Shown here: piece after piece, positions 44,995 through 57,769 of the stretch
Layout: each line of letters starts with the position of its first letter
Numbering within the stretch: position 1 is the stretch's first letter
Origin: Plasmopara viticola
Lineage: Eukaryota > Oomycota > Peronosporomycetes > Peronosporales > Peronosporaceae
NCBI GenBank assembly: GCA_001695595.3
Contig: MBPM02000045.1
Coordinates: 186,001-250,000 of the forward strand
Direction: 5' to 3'
DNA length: 64,000 nt
The notes under the pieces: generated by a model
What the model saw: only the letters and a program-made list of their open reading frames with translations
Database searches by the model: none
Told to the model about the DNA's origin: nothing
Made by a program: the position numbers and the translations under genes

Positions 44995-45645
44995 ATCAGC
45001 GACAATGACTCTAAGAAGTACAATTAGGAGCACAAATTCAAACATTTTATTGAATAATCAATTTTGATAAAAGCATGTTGCACGATTTGATCTTTCATCT
45101 GCGATATACCCTATTGTAACTACCTCAATGTTTATGTAGACATTTAAGACACAACCTGGACGACCATTTGTTTATTACGACATACCAAACAAAGTCCTCC
45201 TTCCTTATTAGTCTATGACGCCCATTTTCACTTCAAGGTGCACCACCAGCATCAAGGCTATGTCGTTAGATGCTGTGCCCGACTGCAGATATCATGAACA
45301 GTGGCTCTAACTTCAGTGACATACGCGCGGTCGATTAAGTTCGATACCAAAACGATTGTTAGGTGAAAAAAGCAATCGGTCCATTAGAAAAATCAATTTT
45401 TTGTGAGTTAAATGACCGCGAGTGCTGGCTGGTTACGTACCCAAACGATCGATAAGCATCGATCTCCTTATGCGTCGAAAATGTTTCTTGTCACTGACTG
45501 TCCCTACAACATCCAGGTTCCAAAAAATCGACTTTTTTTTATCGAACCCAAAAAGTATAGTGTAATCTGATTACTTTAATTACGAAACGATAATAAGATG
45601 GGAGAGCTCGTTTGCGTGTTGGTTATCAACATAGTAAACAGTCGA
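44995..45645. other. T2/B2 junction and B2 left flank, no gene seen
   Basis: Counterpart of 15,035-15,614 plus 16,785-16,850, without the LINE. The empty LINE target (CTTTAATTACGAAACG) lies near 45,575. It keeps the 44 bp piece that T1 lost. Confidence 0.45.
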
Positions 45646-45649
45646 TACC

Positions 45650-46035
45650 ACACAACCATATATCTTCCTGCACTTCCCTCTGTGCAAGGTGCTGTATGAC
45701 TTGGTCACACCTGATTGCACTTTGTAGTAATTCCATCGCCTTCGCTAGTAGATTGACCATCAAAGAATCCGACATTAATACATTAATTATTACCTATCCA
45801 CACGCAATCTATGCTACTCGGAAATCTTGCTGGCTACTATGGGCCGTAAAAAGGTGCATATTTTTGCAGTCCTCCCTGCAACCAAGCAGAAGAAACGGGT
45901 CACGACCCCATTGGCTTTTCTAGTTGAAAGGTTGCGATGTTGGTCGACAAGCCACCCGAAATCTACTTTGATTTACTGCAAAAGGGAAGATAGACCAGAA
46001 CCTTTTCTTTTGTAACGAGGGAGAAGAAACTGTCT
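45650..46035 (+). pseudogene. Unidentified ORF remnant on the gag side (B2)
   Basis: The plus strand 45,827-46,015 encodes MGRKKVHIFAVLPATKQK and continues like B1 17,038. Inverted relative to the unit-A version. Not identified. Confidence 0.4.
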
Positions 46036-46039
46036 TAAG

Positions 46040-47905
46040 GTGGCCTTGATCACGAATAATCAGGAGTGTGAAAAATTTAATCGGATTCCGCAACCCAAAC
46101 GGGACTTAAGGCGTTATTTTGTTAAGATGTCTTCGAGATCTACCAGCATTTTGGTACTCTTCTCTGTGATCGAGATGAGCGCGAGCTTTATTAGTACATA
46201 TATTGTCAACCATTACCAACGCGCCAATTTCTAAAAATGCTTAGGTTTGTATGCTCATTAATGGCTTAAAGATAGGCTCAGACTAAATACTTATGATGAA
46301 AATGCTTTCACGAAGAAGAAATCCGCAGACAGACTTGCCCCGGTTCGGATTTCGTGGATATGCAGCTTCTCGTCTTAAGAAGTACGGCCCATGTTTCAGA
46401 AAGTTCAGTGTTCTCGAGTATTTTAATACTCGCTGTTCTGACTATGATTAGCAAGAGCATATGGTCCGTGCCTGTCCCAACTTGGGCCAACAATAGTGAG
46501 CCCTTGACTCATCCATGGGCTTTAGAGGGTTGCAGTCAAAAGCAGCACCCTCAGATCCAGTAAAATGCCAGTCTTCTGTTGTGGTAAGGAAAAACTAAGA
46601 CCTCATACTATGCATAAGGTTGATAAACACCATAAGCAGTGGACTCTGAGAGTGTGGCAGCTCTTGAAGAAGATACAAGCAGCTTAAAGCTGTTAAATTA
46701 ACGCAAACATACAGGGTTGTAACATTTCTTTTCGAGTCATGGGAGATTACAAAAATTTGCGTGCCAACAACGGATTGCGGCAAACAAAATAGATTGCCTG
46801 ATATACTTGGAGTGATCCTCAGAAAGTCAGTTTTTATTTTACAGGCAACTCTATACACTTTTATAATTAAAAGAGCTGCTATAATTTGAGAAATCAAGAG
46901 TACGAAGGCCGTTTTTGTCTTTGACATGGACAAGTACGATTTGCTCGTGTGCATGCCGTGCTTAGAAAAGCCCGAGCCCTAATTGATAAATGGGCCATAG
47001 CCATACATACTAGCTGTCTGATTTTGCACAACATAGGTTTAGACCCTTTGGTCCTGTTGTATGCACAACTTCTTCGAACGAAGTGAACTTGAGAGGTGTC
47101 AAGTTGCTGAGAGTAGATGTGACGACGTCTTTGAAGTCTTTTCTAGCTGGCAACTAGTTTCTCGGGCACAACTGGATACCTAAAGACGCTGGCGATGACC
47201 TAAAAATGTTAGCAACAGGTGGGTAACAGCATAGCACCACTAAGTGTGGGCAACGAAGCTCTTCTAACCGAAAGAATAGGTCCGCAGCATAGAGTATAGT
47301 ACAGTATCACACATGGCTTCGATGAGCGTATAGCATGGCTTCGCTAGAATATGATAGAGACGCGATCCAAATGTTTTTTTGGCTGTCATGATCGACATCG
47401 TAGCCGACAAAGGGACCTTTCGCAGTGAGATCCATGAACAAAGATATATTAGAACTATATATATATATATTTGTGGCTGAGCAACGCACCTAATTGCTGT
47501 GTCACAGAAGGTGTGTCATGGTGTAAGGCACTGTCTAAGGTGCCAGACCTACTGAGCCACGCCAAGCTCAAATCTACCGACCTGTGAGATCTAAAGCAAA
47601 ATCATCGCAGAAACAGTTTTCAAAGATAAAAGCCCGCCTTGAAAAGATGGATGCTTCCTTCGGGTTGTACAAAGATGTATTAGATTTGCCTCATATGGGA
47701 AGTACTTTGCGGCTGAGCGTGTATGATCTGAAGGGTCTTAAAAACTCGGTCTGTTTTTTTATGTCCATAGATCCAAGATTAAGTTTCACCGGATAGATGA
47801 GTGTGGAATGGATTACCCTCATGCTAGGCATGAGGCACTGTGTCATCAGCCATTGCCGCTTGAGAAATGTGAGACCTTTGATGCCTTTTTCGTAAGAAAA
47901 AGGGA
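46040..47905 (+). mobile_element. Decayed Ty3/gypsy gag-protease-RT remnant, first half (B2)
   Basis: Zinc-knuckle remnant at 46,434-46,475 (C-S-D-Y-D-stop-QE-H-MVRA-C). The protease-RT junction near 46,926 reads MDKYDLLVCMPCLEKPEP. The site equivalent to the B1 short LINE derivative (near 46,850) is empty. A (TA)n tract near 47,455-47,470 is private to B2. The remnant is cut at about 47,905 by the effector-derived block, as in B1. Confidence 0.65.
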
Positions 47906-47969
47906 AGGAATGCTGTATGAAAGCTGATAGCAACCTGAAATGGCGCAAAAAATTAAGCTTGAGCATCAC
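47691..47969 (-). CDS. Chimeric small ORF: effector-type signal peptide joined to antisense gypsy (B2)
   Basis: A 92-codon frame starting MMLKLNFLRHFRLLSAF, then antisense gypsy sequence, as in B1 19,270-19,545. The two copies share the fusion point and stay open throughout despite substitutions. The hydrophobic core is weakened by an added Arg (FRLLSAF against FMLLSAF). No effector domain follows. Expression is unknown. Confidence 0.38.
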   Translation of the reverse strand: MMLKLNFLRHFRLLSAFIQHSFPFSYEKGIKGLTFLKRQWLMTQCLMPSMRVIHSTLIYPVKLNLGSMDIKKQTEFLRPFRSYTLSRKVLPI

Positions 47970-47974
47970 TTGAT

Positions 47975-48673
47975 TAGTTGGATTATGACAAGTTGCGGAG
48001 GTACATTTGCTACCTTCAGATCTCCATCCGGCTCATAATCATTATATAGACATGATACGGTCATATGCTGTTAGAAAGGTTGGACGTGTTAAATAGATTA
48101 AATGTTTTGTCGCGGGCCATCATCGATTATCTCGAATCAAGTACGATTAAATAAATATAAATAGCGTAATCTCTCTTATAGAATAGAGCTCTAAAACTAC
48201 GATATTAAAACGAGTGCGTACTATCTGCAGTACTGTGTATGAGCTGCTGACCGATCAGATGGTCAGTATCCAGAGCATCAGATAATGACATCCTTCTGCG
48301 ATTTCAAACTGAGGACCCGAGGTTTATAGAAGTGTATATGCTGTATCGTAAGTCGAATACAGCAATTACTACGTCGAATACAGCAGATACTTTGATCACA
48401 TTATGGCGTCCGTCAGAACTGGTAAACGCGTCTTGCAGGTATCATGAACTCACATGGTCTTTATCACGACAAAGAAGTGCCAATGTGTACCGCACATGTA
48501 ACCTCATGTATCAGTTTTCAAAAGTGTCAGGCTTTGTAATCGCAGTCTTCTCTAATCTTAAAATAAAGCAATGTTCGAGCTCTTAGCTGTCGGATTTACG
48601 CTGCTGACATACCCTATGGTTATATCAGGGAGTTTGCCGATGGACGATTTACATATCGAGAAGTAAATGTAGA
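47975..48673 (+). pseudogene. Extra effector 5' flank and part of S inside the B2 gypsy element
   Basis: Counterpart of B1 19,550-20,232, cut at 48,673 by the inversion breakpoint. The missing continuation of S is found inverted at about 49,985-50,171. Confidence 0.55.
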
Positions 48674-50171
48674 CGTTCAGCTATAGAGCCCAGAAAATTG
48701 GCGACTACTTTTGTTGCGAGTAGACGTTTTGTGTGGTCCCCTCAACAAAAGGGAAATTTCACACAGTGGACGAGGATGCGAGGAGCTGTGACATCTGCAA
48801 GAAAGTCAATTTTGCGGCTTACGCGCCAGCTCCTTTGCAAGAGCGGCTAAGACAGGCGAGCTTTTGGAGGCCCATAAAGGCTCAAATAGATCGTTGGCTT
48901 ATCGAAATTTGTGGCACTATGAGCATAGTCCCGCCTCAGCAGGATAGAACGGCTGGTACCTGCTTAAGTCAGTATAGCTTCCGAAAAGGCAGCAACGATT
49001 TTATTTTTCACGAACATGATCTTCAGACAGATGTGGTCTCGTAGTTTACTAACGCATTTAAGCAATTGCTACTCCACAATCTTAACGTCGTAAAACTACA
49101 GAGACTATTATATTAAATTAAAAAAAAGCGTCTTTTTGGTATGATGTTTTTTAGCCGACATTCAGCAGATTTAAATGGTTGTTGTATGGTAAAAATTGAA
49201 GCTTTCCTTCCAACTTTCGATAATTTTCTGCATCTAAGAGCTGGAGAATGTATTATTTAAAAAGAAGTTATAACCGTAAATTTGGGAACCATGTAAATTC
49301 AGCCAAATAGACCTTGTTAGCCTACAAATGTGGCATTTCAGCACACATATTGTGCTGTGAGCCTTCGAGCACACGTTTCCTCTTTTTTGCCTGATCATTA
49401 TGAGAGTCAATGAACCAGCTTAAAAAAGATGTTTCGAACGCCACTGCTCTCACTGCGAATCTCACGCACTACGTGACTGCGCTCCAGTCGAACACTTGAG
49501 TCTGGTGAGCCAGAGAACATGATCAACATCCTTGATAAGTTTTAAGTGCACGAGGAGCAGCCATATTGGAACTTAGTTTGATTAATTTGATTATAACGGG
49601 CAGATAAACTTCGTGCGTGATCAGCGAAGTTGCTGTGATCGAGTGAAAACAACGATGGATACCATTATGCCTATAGCATTGGGGCTGCGGTCTTGACTTA
49701 TGCTCAGCATGAGCCAGTGCAGCTCATGGGGCAGCTTGATAGCTCCGCGGATATTTCCTTTGTGGACTTACGCAAACATCCAGCGGTTCGAAAGAGCAAA
49801 GGCTCAATCCTGGCACTGGATGCCGTACGCATTGTACTTGCGCCTTAGAAACTGTCTTGGACTCGAGGATAGGTTATGATAGACAGCAAAGTTTAGCACA
49901 GTTAAAATAACTTCTAGCCAGTAACGATGGAAGCGCTAAGAACGACTCTTAATAAAGAAATCTCACTCATATCTCGGTCAAAGCGATCATTGTGAGCTAG
50001 CAACATTGATGATACACTGCTCGGTGTATTGCACCCCACCTATTAAATGTTTTGTCGGTAGCCGCGTTGGGACCATCGCTGTTCGGTTTGCTCACAGCAT
50101 GTGAACAATTGGTTCTAATATGCACAATGCTCAGCACGCGGCATTAGTTTGCATCGACTTTTGCCGCACCT
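48674..50171 (+). mobile_element. Inverted block in B2: gypsy integrase fragment plus end of S
   Basis: Reverse complement of B1 20,233-21,954 without the 229 bp duplication. The left end reads CGTTCAGCTATAGAGCC, the reverse of B1 at 21,938-21,954. The right end reads GCCGCACCT then joins CGTGCTTGG, which is B1 22,122 onward, so 167 bp (21,955-22,121 in B1) were lost at that breakpoint. A plus-strand 103-codon frame (48,733-49,044) reads VDEDARSCDICKKVNFAAYA, the integrase zinc region. Confidence 0.85.
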
Positions 50172-51705
50172 CGTGCTTGGATGTTGCGAAGCTAATGAAT
50201 GCCCCTGCGACGCTTGACCATCTTGTGACACAGCTGTACCACAGCCTTTCCTTCGAATACGACTTTCTCATGCATAGCCGTTCTAGCGCAAATCAGTCGG
50301 CTTCGTGAGTGCAACGAGGCATGTTTTATAAGATTACCGACAACCACAATCCGTAATGCGGCAGTGGAGATTATTGCATTCGGCTACTTTGGAATAAGAT
50401 TTTGGGTACGGAGGAAGTCAATTTTTCTGGTCTTGGCCAGCGCTACACTTTTTCAAAATTAAAGAAATTGGCTAGAATACTGCTAAATATGCGGGTCACG
50501 TTAATGCTTTTCGGACCTACTATAAAAAGATTATTAAGCGGTGTTGGAAATGCTAGTATTGGTCTACTTTCAAAAGCACTTTAAAGCCTTTAGCAAGCAC
50601 TAGTCTTGGCTTTGCCCAGACATACAAAGCGTCTTTTGCGACGATTCTAACTACACTATCGGTTGCGCGTCACTAAACTCAATGAGGATAGCCGTAAGCA
50701 AACTATTATGCTTAGGTCTTGGCAACTTGGAGCTGCCGAATAAAAGTATCTCGCTCTTGACAAGAATTTGCTTGACATGGATTAAGCGATTGAATTTTTT
50801 TGAGTGCACCTTTTTGCTTTGAGCTTTTGTAGCCTATTAAATCCACGCATTCTGGAGACGGCGGTAAGCTGATCCCATCTTGCTATAAAAATCGATAAGA
50901 TCGGTGTACTTTTTTTTTATTTAGGTCTGAAAATGCAGTATGCTTGCCGACACGCTTTTGCGCAGCTCAGACTATGAGTTGGTCCGAATTACCAGGATAA
51001 ATATCTTTATGGACGTGCAAGTTCGGAAGGTATACAAAAAAGGTGCCAGCTTTAAGCCTTTTATACGATTGTTCATTGCAGGCGAAGGTGCCGAAGTCAA
51101 GAGGTTGTTCATTGCAAGAGGTTGAACCCTCGATAGCGACAATGTTTATATCGCGATTAACAAACAGAGGGTCTGGTTTAAAATACGTTAAAACAAATTT
51201 TAAATCAGATCGTTAATTCATTTTAATGGACCTGGAGTAAGATATACACTTGGAGATACATGTTGCTTTAATCATCGGTCCTTTCGATCGCGAGCAGACG
51301 CTTTGTTTGGTTCCCACAACATAATGGAGGTTCCCATAGTGGACAAGAATGTGAGGACCTGTTTCACCTGCCAGAAGGTAAAATTTACGGCTTACGCACC
51401 AGCTTCTTTACAAGATATGCCGATACAGGCGGCCTCTTGGAAGTCCAAAGAGGCCCGATTTTATCGTTGGCTTGGCGAAATTAGTGGCAGTTCCGCCTCA
51501 GTAGGATACTTTCGCTGGCACCTGTTTAATGTTTACGAACATGGTCTTCCAGATCGATGTAGTCTCGCGGTCTACCGACACATTTACGCAATCGATGCTT
51601 TACTACTTCTACATCCGACAGTCTACAGGCAGATATCTAGACGGAATGGTCGGCCGTGTGCTTAAAGACTCACTGCAAAATATGTATGCTGAGATGTCAC
51701 ATTTG
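50172..51705 (+). mobile_element. Decayed Ty3/gypsy RT-RNaseH-integrase remnant, second half (B2)
   Basis: Best preserved integrase in the window: the frame 51,303-51,665 reads VDKNVRTCFTCQKVKF, then FYRWLGEIS and VYEHGLPDRCSLAVYRH, matching the CxxC zinc region and parts of the core. A DGMVGRVLKDSLQNMYAEM piece near 51,640 in the next frame corresponds to DGQTERVNRVLED. The RNase H end (about 50,630-50,985) and a following frame at 50,940-51,125 (MLADTLLRSSDYELVRI) match the ADALSR linker. Not functional. Confidence 0.68.
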
Positions 51706-51739
51706 TAGGCTGATAAGCTATATTTGGCTGGTTTTGCGT

Positions 51740-53565
51740 GATCAACATAACTACAAGGTGATATTAGCTCATCGGTGAAAGTACCTCGACTTTACAACTC
51801 TCTCTTCACGGAAGCGGCTTTGGCCAGTCAGCTGTAAAAATACAGAAAGTTAGAAATTTACTCCTATCTATATATTGGCTTCTAGCCATTCTATCGTGCG
51901 TGTCTTAAAGAAAATCTTCAGATTGTAGATGCATCGTGGGATGGCTATTTAACAGCAAGCCGCTCGACTATATCTTTCAGATTTAAAACATATATGAAAG
52001 AATAGTTTATGTGTCAAAAAATCGTACCAATTAATCTAAGCTTAAATAAAAACAATGTGTCAGCGGTAATGGTTCGCGAAGATTAGCTAGCCCAATCAAG
52101 AAGAAATATATCAAAGTCATAAAGTACAGTGCGCTCCAGATCTATTTAGTAAAGCTACGCACATGTCGTCTCACGCGTACGCGCCACGGGGTATATTCGA
52201 TATAGACGAGGTTAGTTGTACGAACCGAGCTAGCTGACCGACTGACAACGCCATATTGCATCGTCAAAAGCGTTCTGTTTTCTAGGCTTGTGATGAAGGT
52301 CAAGATCGTTTACGGACATCATGTCGAGCTCAAACTGAGCACTTAATGAAGGTAAAGTTTAGGCTTGTCTAACCTCCAACCGTGCCGACAACCTCTCCTA
52401 AGGTATATCGCCATGCACTAGCGTCATTTACCAAAGTTTCTTCTTTGGACCCTCTTTGTTGAAGAAAAGACGGTCCTAGCTGCTCGATAAGCGCCATGTG
52501 TTATTAATTTTACATTAAACAGAACATTGGGATCGAAGAATCACTCTCTCTTGTGTTCGCATTGTCATAGTCAAGAATTGATGCATCGACGTCTTACCCG
52601 TACATTTCGAAATTGGAAAGATTGCCCAAGACTTAAGCGGAAAAACAACCAATTAATACGTTGCATTTCGTCTTTGCATATCGATTGATGAACAATAGTT
52701 GGTTCATTTGTTGCAATTTGTTATAGCATATAGCTGGATGAACGATAACATGGACTCAAGGAACAAGTTTTTGCAAACGGTGTATCTCGGAGCGAGGTAA
52801 GTAAGAGAAGCTCATCATATTTGCTTCTTACAATTTATTAGCGGGAAAAAAATACCTATAAAGCAGTATCAATGGAACACTAGCAACACCACGTTATCGA
52901 TCAAAAGTCGATCAAAATATTAGAATGCCTAATCACTCGTACGACTCCTGTCACTGCAATTGCTGTACAGGTTTTGAGCAGATACATTAACAGCTAGACA
53001 TTAGAGAATTAAGCTAATGCTGAAGTTCTTTTCAGATACACGCACCTTTTAAGTTTGGAATGGTTGATTTGTATGCAACAAGAAAATAAGCAAGAATCTG
53101 GAGTCAGCGCATTCTACAATACAGATTACACTGATCGTCCGGGTCTGTTAAGATTATGACAGGACACTTAAACAACTTAATGCATATCACATTAATCTCA
53201 AAAGGAAGATGCAAAAGGTGTGACAATTGATTAATGCAAGTCATAATTTGTGGCTGCAAGTATGTAGGTACAAAATCAACCTAAATAAAATCGAAGTTTA
53301 GTTTAGAGTAGAGGAAAAAAAAAGTTATTGATTGACGCTTAGAGCATATCAACATTTTGCAGGTAGCTTTGGTGGCGAGAGGTGCTGCGCAAATTCGGGC
53401 AAAAAGAATGTGGACTTGAGAAAAATTAAGACATCAATTAAAAACACCGGTTACACAGTTAGGAGCGAGATGCCCGAACGGGATCTGTTATTTAGGCTAG
53501 AGGTACAGCCCAGCCAATGTGACTCAGGGATAGTACTTTGTTTGTGAATGTGCACATTATTGCCC
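51740..53565 (-). mobile_element. Decayed gypsy pol remnant, minus strand (B2)
   Basis: Counterpart of B1 25,520-27,330; follows directly on the integrase remnant because the 1.85 kb segment at B1 23,650-25,515 is missing. RNase H-end and linker pieces lie on the minus strand near 52,200-52,350. Confidence 0.5.
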
Positions 53566-53569
53566 GTGG

Positions 53570-55420
53570 CGATACATGCCTCTAAAAAACGTTTCTTGTT
53601 GTAAAGTAATGCCCTCAAACTACTGTCTAGCAATGAGCATTGGCTGTGCGAGCCGTATCGGCATTTATGTTGATATCAGCAGCACCGTCTCCCGTTTGTT
53701 CACAACTTTCGCATCGTCTCTCCAGTCAATCATAGATCATTAATATAGCTTTGGGGCACTGCATCAAATCTGGGATGGGCTGGTTAGCGGCTTCCTCTTC
53801 CTTAATAGAGATTTTGAGTTAGTGATGGTCAGAGCGGTGTGCTCCACACTATTTGCGGTCTGAGGCCCACCTAAAAATCTAAAATTATAGCATTGTCTTT
53901 GTCGTAAGGGTACCTAAGACATATCAAACAAACCTTCAGCTTCCCCGTGTTACAATTCTGATTAGCTGCAAGTATAGCGATCAACTTTGATGCTCTGAGT
54001 GTTGTCAATGATAGAGGACACTCAACTTGATCCCCTTAGTCGCTCGTTCATGCCAATCTGTAAACCTGCTTCTTAGAACAATAATCTATTGTCGCGATCG
54101 TAATCAAATTATTAGCTTCCATACGTGCAAAATTGCAAGTTTTCTTGCATTGCGAATGTTGAGTGCAATAAAATCGCTATAGCAGTTCTATGTACCCTTG
54201 ACGCTTTCGCTTCAACATGGAACACGTCGATCCTATTTGACGGCGTATATCTACACCGCTAAAATCATAACTTACATCAGTACAACGCAAAAAATGTACT
54301 TATATTTTAGCAAGTAAAAAATTCCAATACCGATCGCCAGACTGTAGGTTAATAATTTGCAGGAATTTCACCCCAGCTATGTTTGCGAAGCTTGTAAATC
54401 AGCAACTTTCTATGTCAACAATCGCTCAAATTGCATGTAGCGTAATCTTCCCGATGCATTACGCGAGGACAGACCTGACGCGATTGCAGTCTCTTCTTGT
54501 ATATCTCAGGCACCTCTTGTTTAGTTTCATCTTCATACAATGAGTCAGGAATCCAAGGATGGACACTTAGTTATCTGAACGTCATCCCGTCTCTATCGCT
54601 ATCCGCGGTGGAAACGCTTCGTAGACGTGCGAGACCATGCTTATAAAGGATGACTTAATCCTGTTCTTCAACAACAGACCTCAATGAGCATTAAGTTATC
54701 TCACAAACGCACCTTTCAGGGGCCGTCGAGGACGTTGCCCACACTGGCGGTGATTAGCTTGTATTCGCTTCCTCTAATGATCCGGTCAAAGATTGTAGCT
54801 TACGCTGCGCCGAAATTTCGCTCTTTCCCTGTGATAAAAGCTCGGCGTTGCCGTTTTGTTGAGATTAACAGCTGCCACACGCTCCTTTTTCTGGCAAACT
54901 TATGCAATGCAGTCTTAAAAGGATTCGATGTCGTCTAATGCGGAGGAGACTAAACAAGGGTACGATAGCCAAACTCAGGCATTAATCATTGAATTTAAGC
55001 ATCAGTAACTAGCAGACGCACCAAAGCATTTCTAGATAAATTTGTTTGTTGTAGCTTACGGCGAAGAGTTTTCCAGTTCAGCGAGCAATACTAGGATTTG
55101 CATCTTATATTCAAAACGATGATCGCGCGATAGTACCTACTCTGCGTCGAACACGTTTACGAATTACGCTCAATCGATCTTCTGGTGAAAGTGGTGTGGT
55201 CAGGGTTGGTTTTAGGCAATGCCGTATCACCGCTGTAATACGGTATACCTTATCAAGGAGGGAGGGGCTGGTTAGCAGATCCCTAAGGAAAAACGCGTGT
55301 CTTTCAAATAATATATATATATATATGCCAAGCTATACGCTAAGAAAATTTGCGGTTAGATTTCCCTCGTGTGTCGTCATTACTCGAGCTGCCTGGCTCG
55401 CGACGTCCGTAGTATAGGAC
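53570..55420. other. B-specific region downstream of the dead effector, unidentified (B2)
   Basis: Counterpart of 27,340-28,960, with about 200 bp more, including a GGATGGGCTGGTTAGCGG stretch near 53,773 and AT-rich sequence near 54,080-54,180 that B1 lacks. A (TA)n tract lies at about 55,308-55,325. Minus-strand protein pieces near 54,730-54,860 are shared with B1. No identified gene. Confidence 0.35.
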
Positions 55421-55426
55421 ATTCAG

Positions 55427-56946
55427 CTACTCCCTATTTTGCTGAAGCCCTTCGGCAATGCTTATTGCACTCGAGAAACCTTCTTTTTCTATTTCTCGAT
55501 GCACTCGGTCAAGAAGCAATTCGATAATCACGGTAGGATTTCTTTATAACCCGCAAAATAAATGCACCTGGATCCGTGCGATGGTACCAGACATCCAACG
55601 TCGGGTGCGTAAAAAGCTTGTCGCCAGCGTCATCGAGTTGAAGACGTCGAAAAACAGCATCCTCGTCAAAAGTATCCATTTGCCATTTTTCGAGGAGTGC
55701 CTTTAGCACACTGAGGAGATGAGCAGTCATGTTCGGGTCTTTCGTCTTTAAGGCTTTCATACTCGCTTATTGTTCCATAGTCAATTGACTAAATAATGCT
55801 TCAAGTAATTTAGCATCTTCGGTATGATGTCGCGATTCAAACGTAAACCATGTCTCTAACAGTGGACCCTCGACAATGCCCTCAGCTTTCATTTCTGCCA
55901 CCTTGAGCCCAAGAATGTTGAGCACATCGCTTGCCGTCTTTTTTCCCTCCTCCCAGCATCTAAACAGCTTTTCTGATTGGTCTGTAGCAAAACTACGCGT
56001 GCCCTCATCTTTCTGTGCTGCCGTAATGACGGTAGCAAAAGCCTTCTCCTTTGAGTCACGCTCTTTCCACAAGCCTTCCACGAAGTCGTTCAAAAAATGC
56101 TCGTAATCGGCAATCCCTAACCACCGTTTAATGAGAGAAAACCAGATGTTGGTTGCTGCAGCATCATCAGCAATATGATCCTTGAAAAAAGACAAGAGTG
56201 TTGGTTCTGGCCATCCCCTAAAAACCTTCTGATACAATGTATCCATCACCCTATTACCAATGCTTACTTCGCGAAGATCAACATCCCTAGCTCCGAGCAT
56301 TCTAGCCAAGCGAGCAAAGCCAAATTTGTTCCACAGCAAACGATACAATTTATCGAAAATGATTTGGTCGTCTGACTTATCTTTTCGTGGAAGCTGACGA
56401 GCAAACGAGACATAAGTCTCCGTGAGCGAGTTCTTGAATACGCTGTCCTCGTCGGTCTCAAGTTTTAAGGCACGAAAGACATCAAGGTCTTTCTTTTTTG
56501 CTATCCAGTCTTTCATCTTTGGCTACGGTTTCTGTCTTTTGGGATGCCAGACCATCAAGTACAAACGTAGCCAGCTCATAGTCGTTATAGTGTTTCTTAA
56601 GCTCAAGGAACAAGGCCATATAGGTCGTTGGAGAGTCATTGAAGGCGTTAAGGACAACTCTGGCCCACCTTTGATAGTGCTAACTTGCGAATAAATCTTT
56701 CTTCACCGAATGCACGTGAAGTTTCATGAAAAAATAATTGATCGCTTTCTCTTTGTCAGAAGAGAGCCTTAAGCGCAGTCTTGGCGCCAACTTCTCCACT
56801 TCCCATGCAACCTTTGCGTTAAAACTACTTAACGTTCTTTCCTCATAGCAATCAGCTCGAGTGTCCGCTGCTGGCAAGCTCCTCATGCGACTGCATCCGC
56901 CGCCATATAAAAAAATGAAATGGCGCGGAGTTTTAGGCTTGAGCAT
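55427..56946 (-). pseudogene. RxLR/WY effector pseudogene (B2)
   Basis: Homologous to the A effectors, with several lesions. An in-frame deletion removes the hydrophobic core of the signal peptide: MLKPKTPRHFIFLYGGG runs straight into RMRSLPAADTRADCYEER. A stop follows FAS at about 56,682. A deletion near 56,515 removes part of the first LWY module. A 249-codon central frame (55,767-56,516) is still open and keeps the DLREVSIGNRVMD and SDVLNILGLKVAEMK parts, and a stop after MEQ lies near 55,768. The C-terminus is frameshifted, as in B1. The lesions differ from B1 except the C-terminal frameshift, so most decay was independent. Non-functional. Confidence 0.88.
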
Positions 56947-57268
56947 CGCCTTTGAAAGGATTATTAAAAAATGGCAAGCTACGGAAGAGCATTTGCTGCC
57001 TGCGGATCACGATTTGGCTCATTATCATACGGTGCAAAAGACATGTATCCATCACATGCCATTAGATGAGTTCACAGCACCTCTCGTTGCTTAATGAGAT
57101 CAAGTGTTTTTTCGCGGACCACCCTCTCCTAATAGGTAAAAGTTAAGTACGATTGACTAGCGCAATTCAATGTGGGATGACAGCAATGAGAAGCATCATG
57201 AATATTGTATTTAGATTTAAACTTCGATGAAGAATGAGTACATACTATCAGAAGTATTGTATTGTATT

Positions 57269-57582
57269 GTATTACGTTATCGCGTTGCCAAGTTATGCAC
57301 GTGCTAGGCTCTATGGCTAGTCCACGGCATAGAGTGGTGTCCGCATACGTCGGGTCTCGTTTGGCGGGCGGTGCAGCCAGCACCGAGGCCGTGAGGGTCT
57401 TCCATTATTTGTTTAGCTCTAACTTGGTAAGAGCCCAGGTGGCGCCCTGGTGCCGGAGACCGTCGCGTCGAGGGTGAGACTCTTTAGAGACCTGCAGATG
57501 CCCGAGAGCACCTGCCCGAAGCGCGCGAGCATTTAGCCCCCGCGCTTGGAAGGAGAGCGTCACCCCAACCTTTTCCGAAAAT
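57269..57582 (-). mobile_element. Short LINE-derived retroposon, about 315 bp (B2)
   Basis: Nearly identical to the element at 18,064-18,384, with the same internal deletion junctions. It is flanked by direct copies of CTATCAGAAGTA-T/C-TGTATTG (57,245 onward and 57,583 onward). The empty site is in B1 near 30,808-30,831. The 3' tail is AATAC pentamers (TATTG on the plus strand), and the target itself already contains TATTGTATT, so the exact boundary on that side is ambiguous. It interrupts the effector 5' flank/S interval of B2. Confidence 0.88.
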
Positions 57583-57769
57583 CTATCAGAAGTACTGTAT
57601 TGTATTCAACTGACATATCATATGTTCTGTATCCAGAGCATCAGATCGAGGCAGCCTTCTGCAATCTAATACAGCGAATGCTTTCCTCAAATTCATGTTA
57701 ATTATTAAATCACTCGGTCTTGATTTCAACAGAGCAGTGCCAATGTGTACATCATTTGCAACCCCAAGT

